A DNA stretch of 54,196 nt from Candidatus Desulfovibrio gallistercoris. GTDB lineage: Bacteria; Desulfobacterota; Desulfovibrionia; Desulfovibrionales; Desulfovibrionaceae. The position numbers and the translations under genes were made by a program. Under the pieces are notes generated by a model, which was not told the origin of the DNA, made no database searches, and was given only the letters and a program-made list of their open reading frames with translations. The stretch spans positions 1-54,196 of the forward strand of contig DWYJ01000085.1 of assembly GCA_019118745.1 (NCBI GenBank). The letters are read 5' to 3'. Shown piece by piece: positions 43,269 through 51,602 of the stretch (position 1 is its first letter; each line of letters starts with the position of its first letter).

Positions 43269-45491
43269 ATGAGTGCTGTCATCCAATTCAGCGAGGCAGG
43301 GAGGCGCGCGGCCGGGCAGCCGCTGCGCATCGCGCTGGCGGGCAATCCCAACTGCGGCAAGACCACGGTGTTCAATGCCTATACCGGGGCACGCCAGCAT
43401 GTGGGCAACTATCCCGGCGTCACGGTGGACCGCAAGGAAGGCGTGGTCAGACACGGGAGCGAGAACGTCACCCTGGTGGACTTGCCGGGCACCTACTCCC
43501 TGACGGCCTATTCGCAGGAAGAGATCGTCGCTCGCGCGGAGCTGGCCAGCGGCAGGGTGCAGGCCGTCATCAACGTGGTGGACGCCTCGGCGCTGGAACG
43601 CAATCTGCTGCTCACCGTGCAGATGCTGGAGATGGGCCTGCCCGTGGTGCTGGCCTGCAACATGATGGACGAGGCCCGCAAGGCGGGCATCCATATAGAT
43701 ATCGACCGCCTCTCGCACATGCTGGGCATCCCGGTGGTCTCCACCGTGGCCCGCAACGGCGAAGGCCTCAAGGAGGCCATGAACGAGGCCGTCCGCCTGG
43801 CGCAGGCCGGGGAGCGGCGCGTGCTGGAGGTCAACTACGGCGCGGACCTCAACGAAGGCATCACGGCCATGCAGGCCATCATCGAGCGGGAAAAGCTGCT
43901 GCCCAAGTACGCCCCCCGCTGGATCGCCGTCAAACTCATGGAAGGCGACCCCGAACTGCGGCAGGAGCTGCGCGCGGCCAACGCCACGGCGGCGCAGGAG
44001 ATGGAAGGCATCTGCCGCCGGGTGGCCGATCATATCCGCACCGGGCACAGCGTGAGCATGGAATCCCACATCACCGACGCCCGCTACGGCTTCATCCGCG
44101 GCCTGCTGCGGGACGGCGTCATCCGGCAGGATGCGGGCAAGGACAGGCTCGCCCTGTCCGACAAGCTCGACAGGGTGCTGACCAACGCCTTTTTCGGCCC
44201 GCTCATCATGCTGGCCGTGCTCTATGCGGTCTTCCAGATCACCATCGAGATCGGGGCCTATCCGCAGGGCTGGGTGGAGGACGCCTGCGGCGCGCTCGGC
44301 GAGCTCTTCGCGAGCATCATCCCTGAAGGCGACCTCCAGTCGCTGGTGGTGGACGGCATCATCGGCGGCGTGGGGGGCGTGCTGAGTTTCGCGCCGCTCA
44401 TCGTCATCATGTTCGCGCTCATCGCCTTCATGGAAGACAGCGGCTACATGGCGCGCATCGCCTACATGATGGACAGGGTGTTCCGCGCCTTCGGCCTGCA
44501 CGGGGCATCGGTCATGCCCTACGTCATCTCCGGCGGCATCGCGGGCGGCTGCGCCATCCCCGGCGCCATGGCCACCCGCACCCTGCGCAGCCCCAAGGAA
44601 AAACTGGCTACGCTCCTGACCCTGCCCTATATGAGCTGCGGGGCCAAGCTGCCCGTGTTCCTGCTGCTGGCGGCCGCCTTCTTCGGCAACCAGGCCCCCA
44701 CGGTAATGGTGCTCATCATGCTGTCCGGCTGGGTCTTCGCCCTGCTGGTGGCCCGCCTGCTGCGCTCCACCATCATCAAGGGCGAAGCCACGCCTTTCGT
44801 GATGGAGTTGCCGCCCTACCGCCTGCCCACCCTCTTCAGCGTGCTCATGCACTGCTGGGAGCGCACGTGGATGTACGTCAAGAAGGCGGGGACGGTCATC
44901 CTGGCCATCTCCATCATCATCTGGGCCGGCCTGACTTATCCCAAGCTGCCCGAAGAGGAAGCCGCCGCCTTTGATTCCCGCATCGAGGCCCTGAACACGC
45001 AGATGGAAGCCCTGTCCGAAGGCGACGCCGCCCGCGCCGCCCTGGAAGAGCAGGTGACCAAACTGGAAGAGGAGAAGGGCGCCGCCGAGCTCGCGCACAG
45101 CTTTGCCGGCCGTCTGGGCAAGTTCATCGAGCCGGCCACCGCGCCCGCCGGTTTCGAATGGCGTACCGACATCGCGTTGCTGGCGGGCATCGCGGCCAAG
45201 GAAGCCGTCGTCTCCACGCTGGGCACGGCCTACTCCCTCGGCGACGTCGATCCCGAAGACGCCAAGCCGCTGGAGGCCCTGCTCCAGTCCACGCCCGGCT
45301 GGTCCAAGGCTACGGCCCTCTCGCTCATGCTCTTCGTGCTGCTCTATTCCCCCTGCTTCGTCTCGCTGGTGGTCATCCAGCGCGAGGCCGGCGGCTGGCG
45401 CTGGCTGTTCTTCAGCCTCTTCTTCAATACGGCGCTGGCCTACGTGGTCTCCGTGGCGGCCTATCAGATCGGGCTCGTCGTCTGGAACTGA
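43269..45491 (+). CDS. feoB: Ferrous iron transporter FeoB
   Basis: 740 aa, inner-membrane Fe2+ transporter. The cytoplasmic G domain has G1 GNPNCGKT (residues 25-32), the switch GVTVDRKEG, G3 DLPGTYSL and G4 NMMD, then the helical GDI domain. The membrane part has two Gate motifs around GGIAGGCAIPGAMATRT and MSCGAKLPVFLLL and ends with SPCFVSLVVI. An insertion of about 50 residues rich in Glu and Ala near 575-625 forms a coiled-coil-like loop. GAGGAG precedes the ATG. FeoA, the usual partner, is not encoded next to it. Confidence 0.96.
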   Translation: MSAVIQFSEAGRRAAGQPLRIALAGNPNCGKTTVFNAYTGARQHVGNYPGVTVDRKEGVVRHGSENVTLVDLPGTYSLTAYSQEEIVARAELASGRVQAVINVVDASALERNLLLTVQMLEMGLPVVLACNMMDEARKAGIHIDIDRLSHMLGIPVVSTVARNGEGLKEAMNEAVRLAQAGERRVLEVNYGADLNEGITAMQAIIEREKLLPKYAPRWIAVKLMEGDPELRQELRAANATAAQEMEGICRRVADHIRTGHSVSMESHITDARYGFIRGLLRDGVIRQDAGKDRLALSDKLDRVLTNAFFGPLIMLAVLYAVFQITIEIGAYPQGWVEDACGALGELFASIIPEGDLQSLVVDGIIGGVGGVLSFAPLIVIMFALIAFMEDSGYMARIAYMMDRVFRAFGLHGASVMPYVISGGIAGGCAIPGAMATRTLRSPKEKLATLLTLPYMSCGAKLPVFLLLAAAFFGNQAPTVMVLIMLSGWVFALLVARLLRSTIIKGEATPFVMELPPYRLPTLFSVLMHCWERTWMYVKKAGTVILAISIIIWAGLTYPKLPEEEAAAFDSRIEALNTQMEALSEGDAARAALEEQVTKLEEEKGAAELAHSFAGRLGKFIEPATAPAGFEWRTDIALLAGIAAKEAVVSTLGTAYSLGDVDPEDAKPLEALLQSTPGWSKATALSLMLFVLLYSPCFVSLVVIQREAGGWRWLFFSLFFNTALAYVVSVAAYQIGLVVWN

Positions 45492-45520
45492 TCCCGCAGG
45501 CAGAGTTCATCCTCCTCCCG

Positions 45521-45570
45521 TGCCCGTGCCGACGCCTTGACAAGGCGTTGTGGCACGGGCATGATTTTTT
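45521..45570 (+). terminator. Terminator after feoB
   Basis: TGCCCGTGCC (45521-45530) pairs with 45552-45561, and an inner ACGCCTT/AAGGCGT stem (45532-45538, 45542-45548) extends it. A run of T follows at 45565-45570. It is 30 bp after the feoB stop. The remaining 170 bp to the next gene show no other feature that I can name. Confidence 0.85.
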
Positions 45571-45745
45571 CCAATGACGACCGACGGGCCCGTCTCGGTC
45601 TCGGTCGGGCGTCATCCTGAGCCAGGCGTTGCGGCTCCCCCCAGGCGGCAAGGAGAGATGTTCCCCCGTGCTGCACGCAGCCCTTGCCCGGTGCGTGCGA
45701 AAATGCTGGAAGGAAAGGGCACCGGCGTGTGCCGAGGAGGTTCTC

Positions 45746-46237
45746 ATGTGCGCCGTCATGCGGAGTTTACTCTTGCTGCTCATGCTCTGTCTGCTGGCAG
45801 CCGAACCGGCACAGGCCTTTGTGGCCTACGTGCGGGCCGTGGAGGACAGCGACTGCATTTCCGTCACGCGCAGCCGTAACGGGAAAGGAGAAGCGGAGGT
45901 CTATTATTTTTACGGCATCTCCGCGCCCCGCGGCCGTCAGCCCATGGCGGTGGACGCCAAGGCGCTGGTGCGCCGCATGCTCAAGCCGGGGACGCGCGTG
46001 ACCATCCAGTCCCCCCTCAAGGACCACAAGGGCCGGCAGCGCGCCCTCATCTATGTGGACGGCGTCTCCATGAGCTCGTCCCTGCTGGAAGCGGGACTGG
46101 CCTGGGTGGACAGGAAGAACTGCAAGGCCATGTTCTGCCCGCGCTGGTACCGGACGGAACAGGAGGCAGCGGCGGGCCACAAGGGCATCTGGGGGCTGGG
46201 TCTCAACTCCATGCCGTGGCAATGGCAGGAAGAATAG
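45746..46237 (+). CDS. Exported staphylococcal-nuclease-like protein
   Basis: 163 aa. Signal peptide (about residues 1-25, LLLLLMLCLLAAEPAQA). The mature part has the SNase-fold order: GISAPRGRQPMAVDAKALV, then VTIQSPLKDHKGRQRALIYVDG, then LLEAGLAWVD and GHKGIWGLG. The catalytic Arg and Glu of thermonuclease are not clearly conserved (APR in place of the usual APE), so the nuclease activity is uncertain. GAGGAGG lies six bases before the ATG. Confidence 0.78.
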   Translation: MCAVMRSLLLLLMLCLLAAEPAQAFVAYVRAVEDSDCISVTRSRNGKGEAEVYYFYGISAPRGRQPMAVDAKALVRRMLKPGTRVTIQSPLKDHKGRQRALIYVDGVSMSSSLLEAGLAWVDRKNCKAMFCPRWYRTEQEAAAGHKGIWGLGLNSMPWQWQEE

Positions 46238-46249
46238 CAGGAGCTGACG

Positions 46250-46678
46250 ATGGACATCACATGGCCTCAGGAATTCCAGGACATGCTGGCAGGCTGGCGG
46301 ACGGACCCCGTGGGGGCCCGCGCGGCCTTTGAAGACTATGCCGCCCGCTTGGCGGGCCTTGCGCAGGTGACGCTGTCCTTCAAGGCCCGTCCCGGCGTGA
46401 GCTATTCCCTGCGCGCCCGGCACGCGGCGCAGAAGACGCGGGAAGTGTTCGTGCTGGTGGACGTGGTGGACGACGACCCGGAAAACCGCTGGCTCTCCGT
46501 CTGTTTTTACGCCGACATGGTGAACGATCCCGAAGAGCGCGGCGACTTTGTGCCGGGCGGTCTCATGGGCGCGGACGCCTGCTGCCTGACGCTGGATGAA
46601 GATGACGGCGAGATGCGCGCCTATATCGCCGCCCGTCTGGACGAGGCCGCCGCCGCTGCCGCCGAGGGCCGCGAGTGA
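46250..46678 (+). CDS. Hypothetical protein next to the exonuclease gene
   Basis: 142 aa, soluble, acidic, with an Ala/Glu-rich end. I do not recognise the family. Notable stretches are VFVLVDVVDDDPENRWLSV and FVPGGLMGADACCLTLD with a double cysteine. CAGGAG precedes the ATG, 12 bp after the SNase-like gene. The stop overlaps the GTG start of the exonuclease gene (GTGA), so the two are co-translated and may work together. Confidence 0.7.
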   Translation: MDITWPQEFQDMLAGWRTDPVGARAAFEDYAARLAGLAQVTLSFKARPGVSYSLRARHAAQKTREVFVLVDVVDDDPENRWLSVCFYADMVNDPEERGDFVPGGLMGADACCLTLDEDDGEMRAYIAARLDEAAAAAAEGRE

Positions 46679-47196
46679 ACGACGGCGCGGGCATCGCCCT
46701 TGATTTCGAGACCTCCGGCTATGGGGCGGACAGCGCCTGTGCCGTGGGCATGGCCCGTGTGGAAGACGGCAGGGTGGTGGACCGCTTCTATGCGCTCATC
46801 CGTCCGCCGTCCTCCTTTGTCCGCTTTACCGAAGTGCACGGGCTGACCTGGCCCATGCTCAAGGATGCGCCCACCTTCGCCGAACTCTGGCCGCAGATGG
46901 CCGCCTTCCAGCAGGGGGCGGAGTGGTTCGTGGCGCACAATGCCTCCTTTGACCGGCGGGTGCTCGCCGGCTGCTGCCGGGCCGCCGGCATCGACGGGCC
47001 CCGTCTGCCCTTTTACTGCACCCTCAAGGGCTCGCGGCGCAGCCTGCCGTTGCCGTCGCACCGGTTGAGCAGCGTCTGCGAACATTTCCAGATCCCGCTC
47101 CAGCACCATCACGCCGGTTCGGACGCCGAGGCCTGCGCCGAGATCTATCTGCGGCTGCGGGCGCTGGGCGTGTCGCAGGCCCAGATGAAAGCCTGA
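46675..47196 (+). CDS. DnaQ-like 3'-5' exonuclease (DEDDh)
   Basis: 173 aa. Exo I motif ALDFET (residues about 8-13, Asp and Glu), Exo II HNASFDRRVL near 88, Exo III HHAGSDAEACAEIY near 144 with the DEDDh His and Asp. It resembles stand-alone epsilon-type exonucleases. The start is a GTG at 46675, supported by the frame reaching the first motif and the coupling to the upstream gene. A 3' piece of the gene is duplicated about 200 bp downstream. Confidence 0.85.
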   Translation: MNDGAGIALDFETSGYGADSACAVGMARVEDGRVVDRFYALIRPPSSFVRFTEVHGLTWPMLKDAPTFAELWPQMAAFQQGAEWFVAHNASFDRRVLAGCCRAAGIDGPRLPFYCTLKGSRRSLPLPSHRLSSVCEHFQIPLQHHHAGSDAEACAEIYLRLRALGVSQAQMKA

Positions 47197-47301
47197 CCAG
47201 ACTGTCAGTCTACCCGTCCGGCATGTGTGTTGAAAGCCGCCATGCCAGTTCCTTGGTGGCTTTTGCCGCTTCCTTTCGGAAAAACTTCCGCTTTTTCAAA
47301 T

Positions 47302-47393
47302 ACCATCACGCCAGTCCGGACGCCGAGGCCTGCGCCGAGATCTACCTGCGGCTGCGGGCGCTGGGCGTGACGCAGGCCCGGATGAACGGCTGA
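47302..47393 (+). pseudogene. Duplicated 3' fragment of the exonuclease gene
   Basis: This stretch repeats the last 90 or so bases of the exonuclease gene (from 47105), with a handful of substitutions, and still reads EACAEIYLRLRALGVTQARM before a stop at the equivalent position. There is no start or upstream domain. The space between the copies (47201-47301) is AT-richer. The remaining 47398-47552 is the nrf promoter region. Confidence 0.8.
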
Positions 47394-47552
47394 CCAGGCT
47401 GCCCGCCGTGACCGGAAGGGCGTTACGGCTGCCGTGCCCGGTGCGCCGGCGGCTCTCGCCGCATCTCTTCTGAAAAAATCCCGCCTTTTCTGTTTTGTCC
47501 AGTATCTTGTGCTGTGATCACATTCCCTCGAAATGAAAAGGGAAAATCTTGC

Positions 47553-47570
47553 TTGTGATTTGCATCACGA
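47553..47570 (+). promoter_or_regulatory. HcpR-type CRP/FNR site upstream of nrfHA
   Basis: TTGTGATTTGCATCACGA is a TTGTGA-N6-TCACGA palindrome, one base off the HcpR consensus described for Desulfovibrio (TTGTGAnnnnnnTCACAA). It lies 73 bp before the nrfH start. A second palindrome, TGTGATCACA at 47513-47522, lacks the 6-base spacer. Control by nitrite or nitric oxide stress is inferred. Confidence 0.7.
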
Positions 47571-47642
47571 AAAGGATGTGTGCTATGTCCAGAACAGTCT
47601 GAGGAGGACTATGGTGTGGAATTCAGCATGAAGGAGGATGTT

Positions 47643-48110
47643 ATGAAACGTCCCTGCAATGGTGCATGGCTCAAGATCTTTCTGGGGGGCCTGCTTGCGG
47701 GGGGAGTGCTTCTGGCAGGACTGGCCTACGGGATGCGAGTGACGGACTCCCGTCCCTTCTGCGCCAGCTGCCACGTGATGCAGGAGGCGGCGGTAACGCA
47801 CAAGATGTCGACACATGCCGCACTGGCCTGCAACGAGTGTCATTCGCCCCACAATCTGCTGGCCAAATTGCCGTTCAAGGCAAAGGAGGGCCTGCGGGAT
47901 GTCCTTGCCAACATGCAGGGCAAGGACACGCCTGTCCTGCCGAGTGTTGCGACTCGTGACATCATCAATGAAAACTGCATAGCCTGCCATAGTGCGACAA
48001 ATGCGAACGTGGCAAGTATGGACGCCAAGCCATACTGTACGGACTGCCACCGCAATGTGGCCCATATGCGCAGCAAACCCATCAGTGTAAGGACGGTGGC
48101 CCATGAATAA
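47643..48110 (+). CDS. nrfH: Cytochrome c nitrite reductase small subunit NrfH
   Basis: 155 aa, NapC/NirT-type quinol-oxidising membrane cytochrome. One N-terminal helix (about residues 10-28) anchors it, and four CxxCH heme sites follow: CASCH, CNECH, CIACH and CTDCH. It passes electrons from menaquinol to NrfA. The ATG at 47643 has AAGGAGG five bases upstream; an in-frame ATG 15 bases earlier overlaps that site. Its stop overlaps the nrfA start. Confidence 0.96.
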   Translation: MKRPCNGAWLKIFLGGLLAGGVLLAGLAYGMRVTDSRPFCASCHVMQEAAVTHKMSTHAALACNECHSPHNLLAKLPFKAKEGLRDVLANMQGKDTPVLPSVATRDIINENCIACHSATNANVASMDAKPYCTDCHRNVAHMRSKPISVRTVAHE

Positions 48111-49665
48111 TCGAGTTTTTCGCGGCTTCTGCATGATGTTGTTGTCTCTGGGATTGCCGCTGTTCAGCGGATGCGATGATGTTGACACGACATTGAAGGT
48201 CCCCACCTATTCGACGGCACTGAAAGAGGACGAGACGCGCATTTCCGTTTTTGAGAAGGATTTTCCCCTGCAGTATGCATCGTACATGAAAAACAATGAA
48301 AGCGAGGTGATGACGGAGTACAAGGGCTCCGTGCCCTTCCACAAGAATGACGGCGTCAACCCTCTGCCCAAGGGATGGAAGCACGCCCAGCCGTATCTCA
48401 AGAACCTCTGGCTCGGCTATCCGTTCATGTACGAATATAACGAAGCCCGCGGCCACACGCACGCGGTCAGCGATTTCGTCAATATCGACCGCATCAACCG
48501 GTATGCGGAAAAGGGCACGCTGCCCGCGACCTGCTGGAACTGCAAGACCCCCAAGATGATGGACTGGGTGAAGGAGTACGGGGATGCCTTCTGGTCGAAG
48601 GACGTGAACGTCTTCCGCAGCAAGGAAGCCATCAACGCCATGGACGAGACCATAGGCTGCGCCAACTGCCATGATCCCAAGACCATGGAGCTGCGTCCCT
48701 ACTCCGAGCCGCTCAAGGACTGGCTGAAGCGTTCGGGCAAGGACTGGAGCACCCTGAGCCGCAACGAGAAGCGCTCCCTCGTCTGTGCGCAGTGTCACGT
48801 GGAATACTACTTCACGCACAAGGACAACGGCCCGGCGGGCCGTCCGGTCTTCCCGTGGGATAAGGGTTTCAATCCTGAGGATATGTATCAGTATTACAAG
48901 GGGCATGGCGCCAAGGGGCCGGACGGCAAGCCCGCGCCCTTTGCCGACTGGACGCACGCGGCTTCGGGCGTGCCCATGATCAAGATGCAGCATCCTGATT
49001 TCGAGATGTTCCAGGATGGCCCGCACGGGGCGGCCGGGGTGGCCTGCGCCGACTGCCATATGCCCTACCAGCGCGTGGACGGCAAGAAGGTCTCCAGTCA
49101 CTGGATGACCTCCCCCTTGAAGGATCCCGAACTGCGAGCCTGCCGTCAGTGCCACGCGGACAAAACCGCTGATTATCTGCGCGAGCGCGTCCTCTATACG
49201 CAGAAGAAGTCCTTTGACCAGCTGCTCAAGGCCCAGGAAGCCTCGGTGCGGGCCCATGAAGCTGTCCGCCTGGCCAACGCCTACGCCGGAGAAAGGGACC
49301 CCCGCTATGCCGAACTGATGACCGAGGCGCGGGAGATGGTGCGCAAGGGGCAGTTGTTCTGGGATTACGTCTCCGCGGAAAACAGCGTGGGCTTCCACAA
49401 TCCCGCCAAGACCCTGGACACGCTCATGACCTCCATGGAATGCAGCAACAAGGCCGTGGCGCTGGCCGAACAGGCCACCCGTTACGGCATCAGCCCCGCG
49501 CTGGAAGGCGACATCAAGGAGATCGTACCGCCCATCCTGGAATTCAGCCGCAAGATGCAGCAGGATCCCGCCGTGTTGCAGACCAACCCCTGGCTCAAGC
49601 TCCTACCCGTTCTGCCCAAGGCTGAACAGGTCTGGGATGGACAGGAACAGGTATCCGCGCGGTAA
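48103..49665 (+). CDS. nrfA: Ammonia-forming cytochrome c nitrite reductase NrfA
   Basis: 520 aa, pentaheme enzyme that reduces nitrite to ammonium by six electrons at the periplasmic side. The catalytic heme is CWNCK with the lysine ligand; the others are CANCH, CAQCH, CADCH and CRQCH. The signal ends in a lipobox (LFSGCDD), so the protein is probably lipid-anchored, as reported for D. desulfuricans. It overlaps nrfH by eight bases. Nitrite detoxification or respiration is the expected role. Confidence 0.97.
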   Translation: MNNRVFRGFCMMLLSLGLPLFSGCDDVDTTLKVPTYSTALKEDETRISVFEKDFPLQYASYMKNNESEVMTEYKGSVPFHKNDGVNPLPKGWKHAQPYLKNLWLGYPFMYEYNEARGHTHAVSDFVNIDRINRYAEKGTLPATCWNCKTPKMMDWVKEYGDAFWSKDVNVFRSKEAINAMDETIGCANCHDPKTMELRPYSEPLKDWLKRSGKDWSTLSRNEKRSLVCAQCHVEYYFTHKDNGPAGRPVFPWDKGFNPEDMYQYYKGHGAKGPDGKPAPFADWTHAASGVPMIKMQHPDFEMFQDGPHGAAGVACADCHMPYQRVDGKKVSSHWMTSPLKDPELRACRQCHADKTADYLRERVLYTQKKSFDQLLKAQEASVRAHEAVRLANAYAGERDPRYAELMTEAREMVRKGQLFWDYVSAENSVGFHNPAKTLDTLMTSMECSNKAVALAEQATRYGISPALEGDIKEIVPPILEFSRKMQQDPAVLQTNPWLKLLPVLPKAEQVWDGQEQVSAR

Positions 49666-49759
49666 GCTGCCGGAGTGACGGCTTTTGGACAGCGTCCCAT
49701 GAAATGGCGCGGGCGATGGCGACAGGCCGTTGCCCGCGCTCGTCTTTTGCCGTTCCCGA

Positions 49760-49993
49760 TCCGTGCCGCCGCCTCGCGTTTTATCTTTTTCAAAGCTAAA
49801 GCGCTCCAAGGTCTACCAAAACAGATTTTACAAATAATTTCAATAGATAGAGAAAACTGTCCGCACGCCGTTTGTCGCTGCGGTGAGGGCGCTTCGCGTC
49901 CCTGACTCTTTCTCCGGTAAAAGCGCGCCGGGAAAGGGTTGGAGGGGTTCCCTTTCCCCCCAAACAAGTAACGAATAGTGTTAACAGGCCCTA
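49760..49993 (+). repeat. Composite A-B repeat between nrfA and the polyferredoxin gene
   Basis: Partial A (49760-49805) ends CTTTTTCAAAGCTAAAGCGCTC. B (about 49808-49993) is a short form without the 68-bp hairpin units: AGATTTTACAAATAATTTC, GGTAAAAGCGCGCCGGGAAAG shortened to its key block, TTTCCCCCCAAACAAGTAA and the intact terminus GTGTTAACAGGCCCTA (49978-49993). The terminus supplies the TAG stop of the next gene. Confidence 0.8.
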
Positions 49994-51304
49994 CGCCATT
50001 GCCGTAAAAAGAAAAACAGCATGCAGGGCAGACAGGAGCACGACAAAAGCACGTTCGGCCCTGCCGTCGCCGCCTTTTCCAGCCCAGCGCAGGCAAAGGC
50101 CGTCATGGGGACAGGCGGAGAGGCAGTCCCGACAGAGCACGCAGGAAGGGCCGGGCTCCCGGCCCTCGTAAAGGCGGTCCAGCGCTCCGTAACGGCAGAC
50201 ACGGGCGCAGGCGCCGCATTGCACGCAGGTCGCCGTCCGGCGCACGCGCCAGGGGGAGAGCTTGCCTAGCAGGCAGGCCAGCATGCCCAGCGGGCAGATC
50301 ATGGTGCAGTAGACGGCATAGCCGCGCCGGCGGCTGAAAAGCAGGGCGGCGGGGACCAGCAGTATGCCCAGCAGCAGACCGCCCGCCACGGCCGGAGCGG
50401 AGGGCGCGCCTCCCGCGCGCAGCAGCAGCGCGCAGACGCAGGTCACCAGCAGGGAGAGGGCACGCAGGCGAAAGGGGTGAGGGTGGGGCCTCGGGCGTGT
50501 GCGCGAGGCGGCCAGCTGATCCCAGGAACCGAAGTAGCAGAGGTGGCTGCACCAGGCCGCACCGGCCGCCAGCACGGACAGCGCGAACAGCACGACCATG
50601 AAGCCCGGCTGCCCACGGTAGAGCGCGCCGCCGATGATGACTCCCGGCACGGGGATGTGCGGTTCGCCACTCATGGAGAAAGCGGCATGGCCGGCAAGAC
50701 CAAGGACGAACTGGGCGAAGAAGACCAGAGAAAACAGCAGCCAGACCCGGCGGCGGATGACCGGCGCAGCCTGCCTGTCCGACAGACGCCGGCACAGCCA
50801 GGCGCCCCACAGAGCGGCGCAGACGATCTGCAGCGGGCCGAGCCCCGGGAGGAAACGCTCCAGCAGCAGGACGCGCGGCGCAACGCTGAGCAGGGGAAGC
50901 AGCAGGCCCGTCACGAGCAGAAAGCAGAGCGTCTGCCTGCCTGCGCTCTCCGCGTGGCGGGAAAACCAGCGCCGCCCGTGTCCCCTCCAGACCAGCAGCG
51001 CCGTCAGCAGGGTCACGGCGGCCGCTGCGCTCAGGATCAGCGCAAGACGCAGCCACGGCTGATGCAGCATGTGGCGCAGCTGGATGAACCGGTCGGCCGT
51101 CAGGAGCCATTCCACCGCCAGCAAAAGGAGCAGCAGCGCCGTCAGCGGCCGCATCCAGGCTGCGCGTCGCAAGCTTGCCGCCCACCAGAGCAGGCAGGCG
51201 AGGGCCACCCCGGCCTGACCGGCGCGCCACCAGTGCGCGGCGGACAGGAGCAGCGTCAGGAAAAGGCAGACGGGAAGCAGCGCCCCCGGGCGATGTGCGG
51301 GCAT
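49991..51304 (-). CDS. NapH-like membrane polyferredoxin
   Basis: 437 aa with about ten membrane helices, two NapH/NosR-type cytoplasmic-loop motifs (AWCSHLCYFGSWD and YCTMICPLGML) and a C-terminal pair of [4Fe-4S] motifs, CVQCGACARVC and CVLCRDCLSACP. A role in electron transfer at the quinol/ferredoxin level is expected. AAGGAGG precedes the ATG at 51304. No FMN-binding or nitrate-reductase partner is adjacent; nrfA lies on the other strand across a repeat. Its TAG stop is in the B terminus. Confidence 0.8.
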   Translation of the reverse strand: MPAHRPGALLPVCLFLTLLLSAAHWWRAGQAGVALACLLWWAASLRRAAWMRPLTALLLLLLAVEWLLTADRFIQLRHMLHQPWLRLALILSAAAAVTLLTALLVWRGHGRRWFSRHAESAGRQTLCFLLVTGLLLPLLSVAPRVLLLERFLPGLGPLQIVCAALWGAWLCRRLSDRQAAPVIRRRVWLLFSLVFFAQFVLGLAGHAAFSMSGEPHIPVPGVIIGGALYRGQPGFMVVLFALSVLAAGAAWCSHLCYFGSWDQLAASRTRPRPHPHPFRLRALSLLVTCVCALLLRAGGAPSAPAVAGGLLLGILLVPAALLFSRRRGYAVYCTMICPLGMLACLLGKLSPWRVRRTATCVQCGACARVCRYGALDRLYEGREPGPSCVLCRDCLSACPHDGLCLRWAGKGGDGRAERAFVVLLSALHAVFLFTAMA

Positions 51305-51507
51305 GGGAGTTCCTCCTTGAAGGGGGGGCCGGATCGGCGTGGTGGATGCCCGGCATTGGAGACCGAAGACGGGCGGCCGCCCGGCGGGCGGAGGAGAGGT
51401 CGTGGCCGCCCTCACGGCGGTCCTTCCCGCGCCTGCCGTGCATGTCTGTACAGCGGATGCGCTTCCTTTTCCGTGACGGCGATCATGCCGGTGGCGTTTG
51501 GGAGAGG

Positions 51508-51537
51508 CCTTTTCAAAGGCAAAGCGCCCGTGCGGTT
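51508..51537 (+). repeat. Fragment of dispersed repeat A
   Basis: CCTTTTCAAAGGCAAAGCGC is the terminal hairpin of the A family, here only about 30 bp long. The rest of the 298-bp gap between the polyferredoxin and GNAT genes shows no other recognisable element. Confidence 0.4.
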
Positions 51538-51602
51538 TGACAAAAGGGGAAAAGCTGGCGAAAGTGGCCCCCAGTCCGTTTTTTTACCGCAAAGGAGGCT
51601 GT

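Noticed and set aside
45590..45680. Possible small gene or RNA between the feoB terminator and the SNase-like gene
   Set aside because: There is no start with a ribosome binding site, no conserved motif and no clear promoter. It resembles ordinary spacer.
47398..47642. Sigma-54 promoter upstream of nrfH
   Set aside because: No TGGC-N8-TTGC element with correct spacing was found; the CRP/FNR-type sites are the better explanation.
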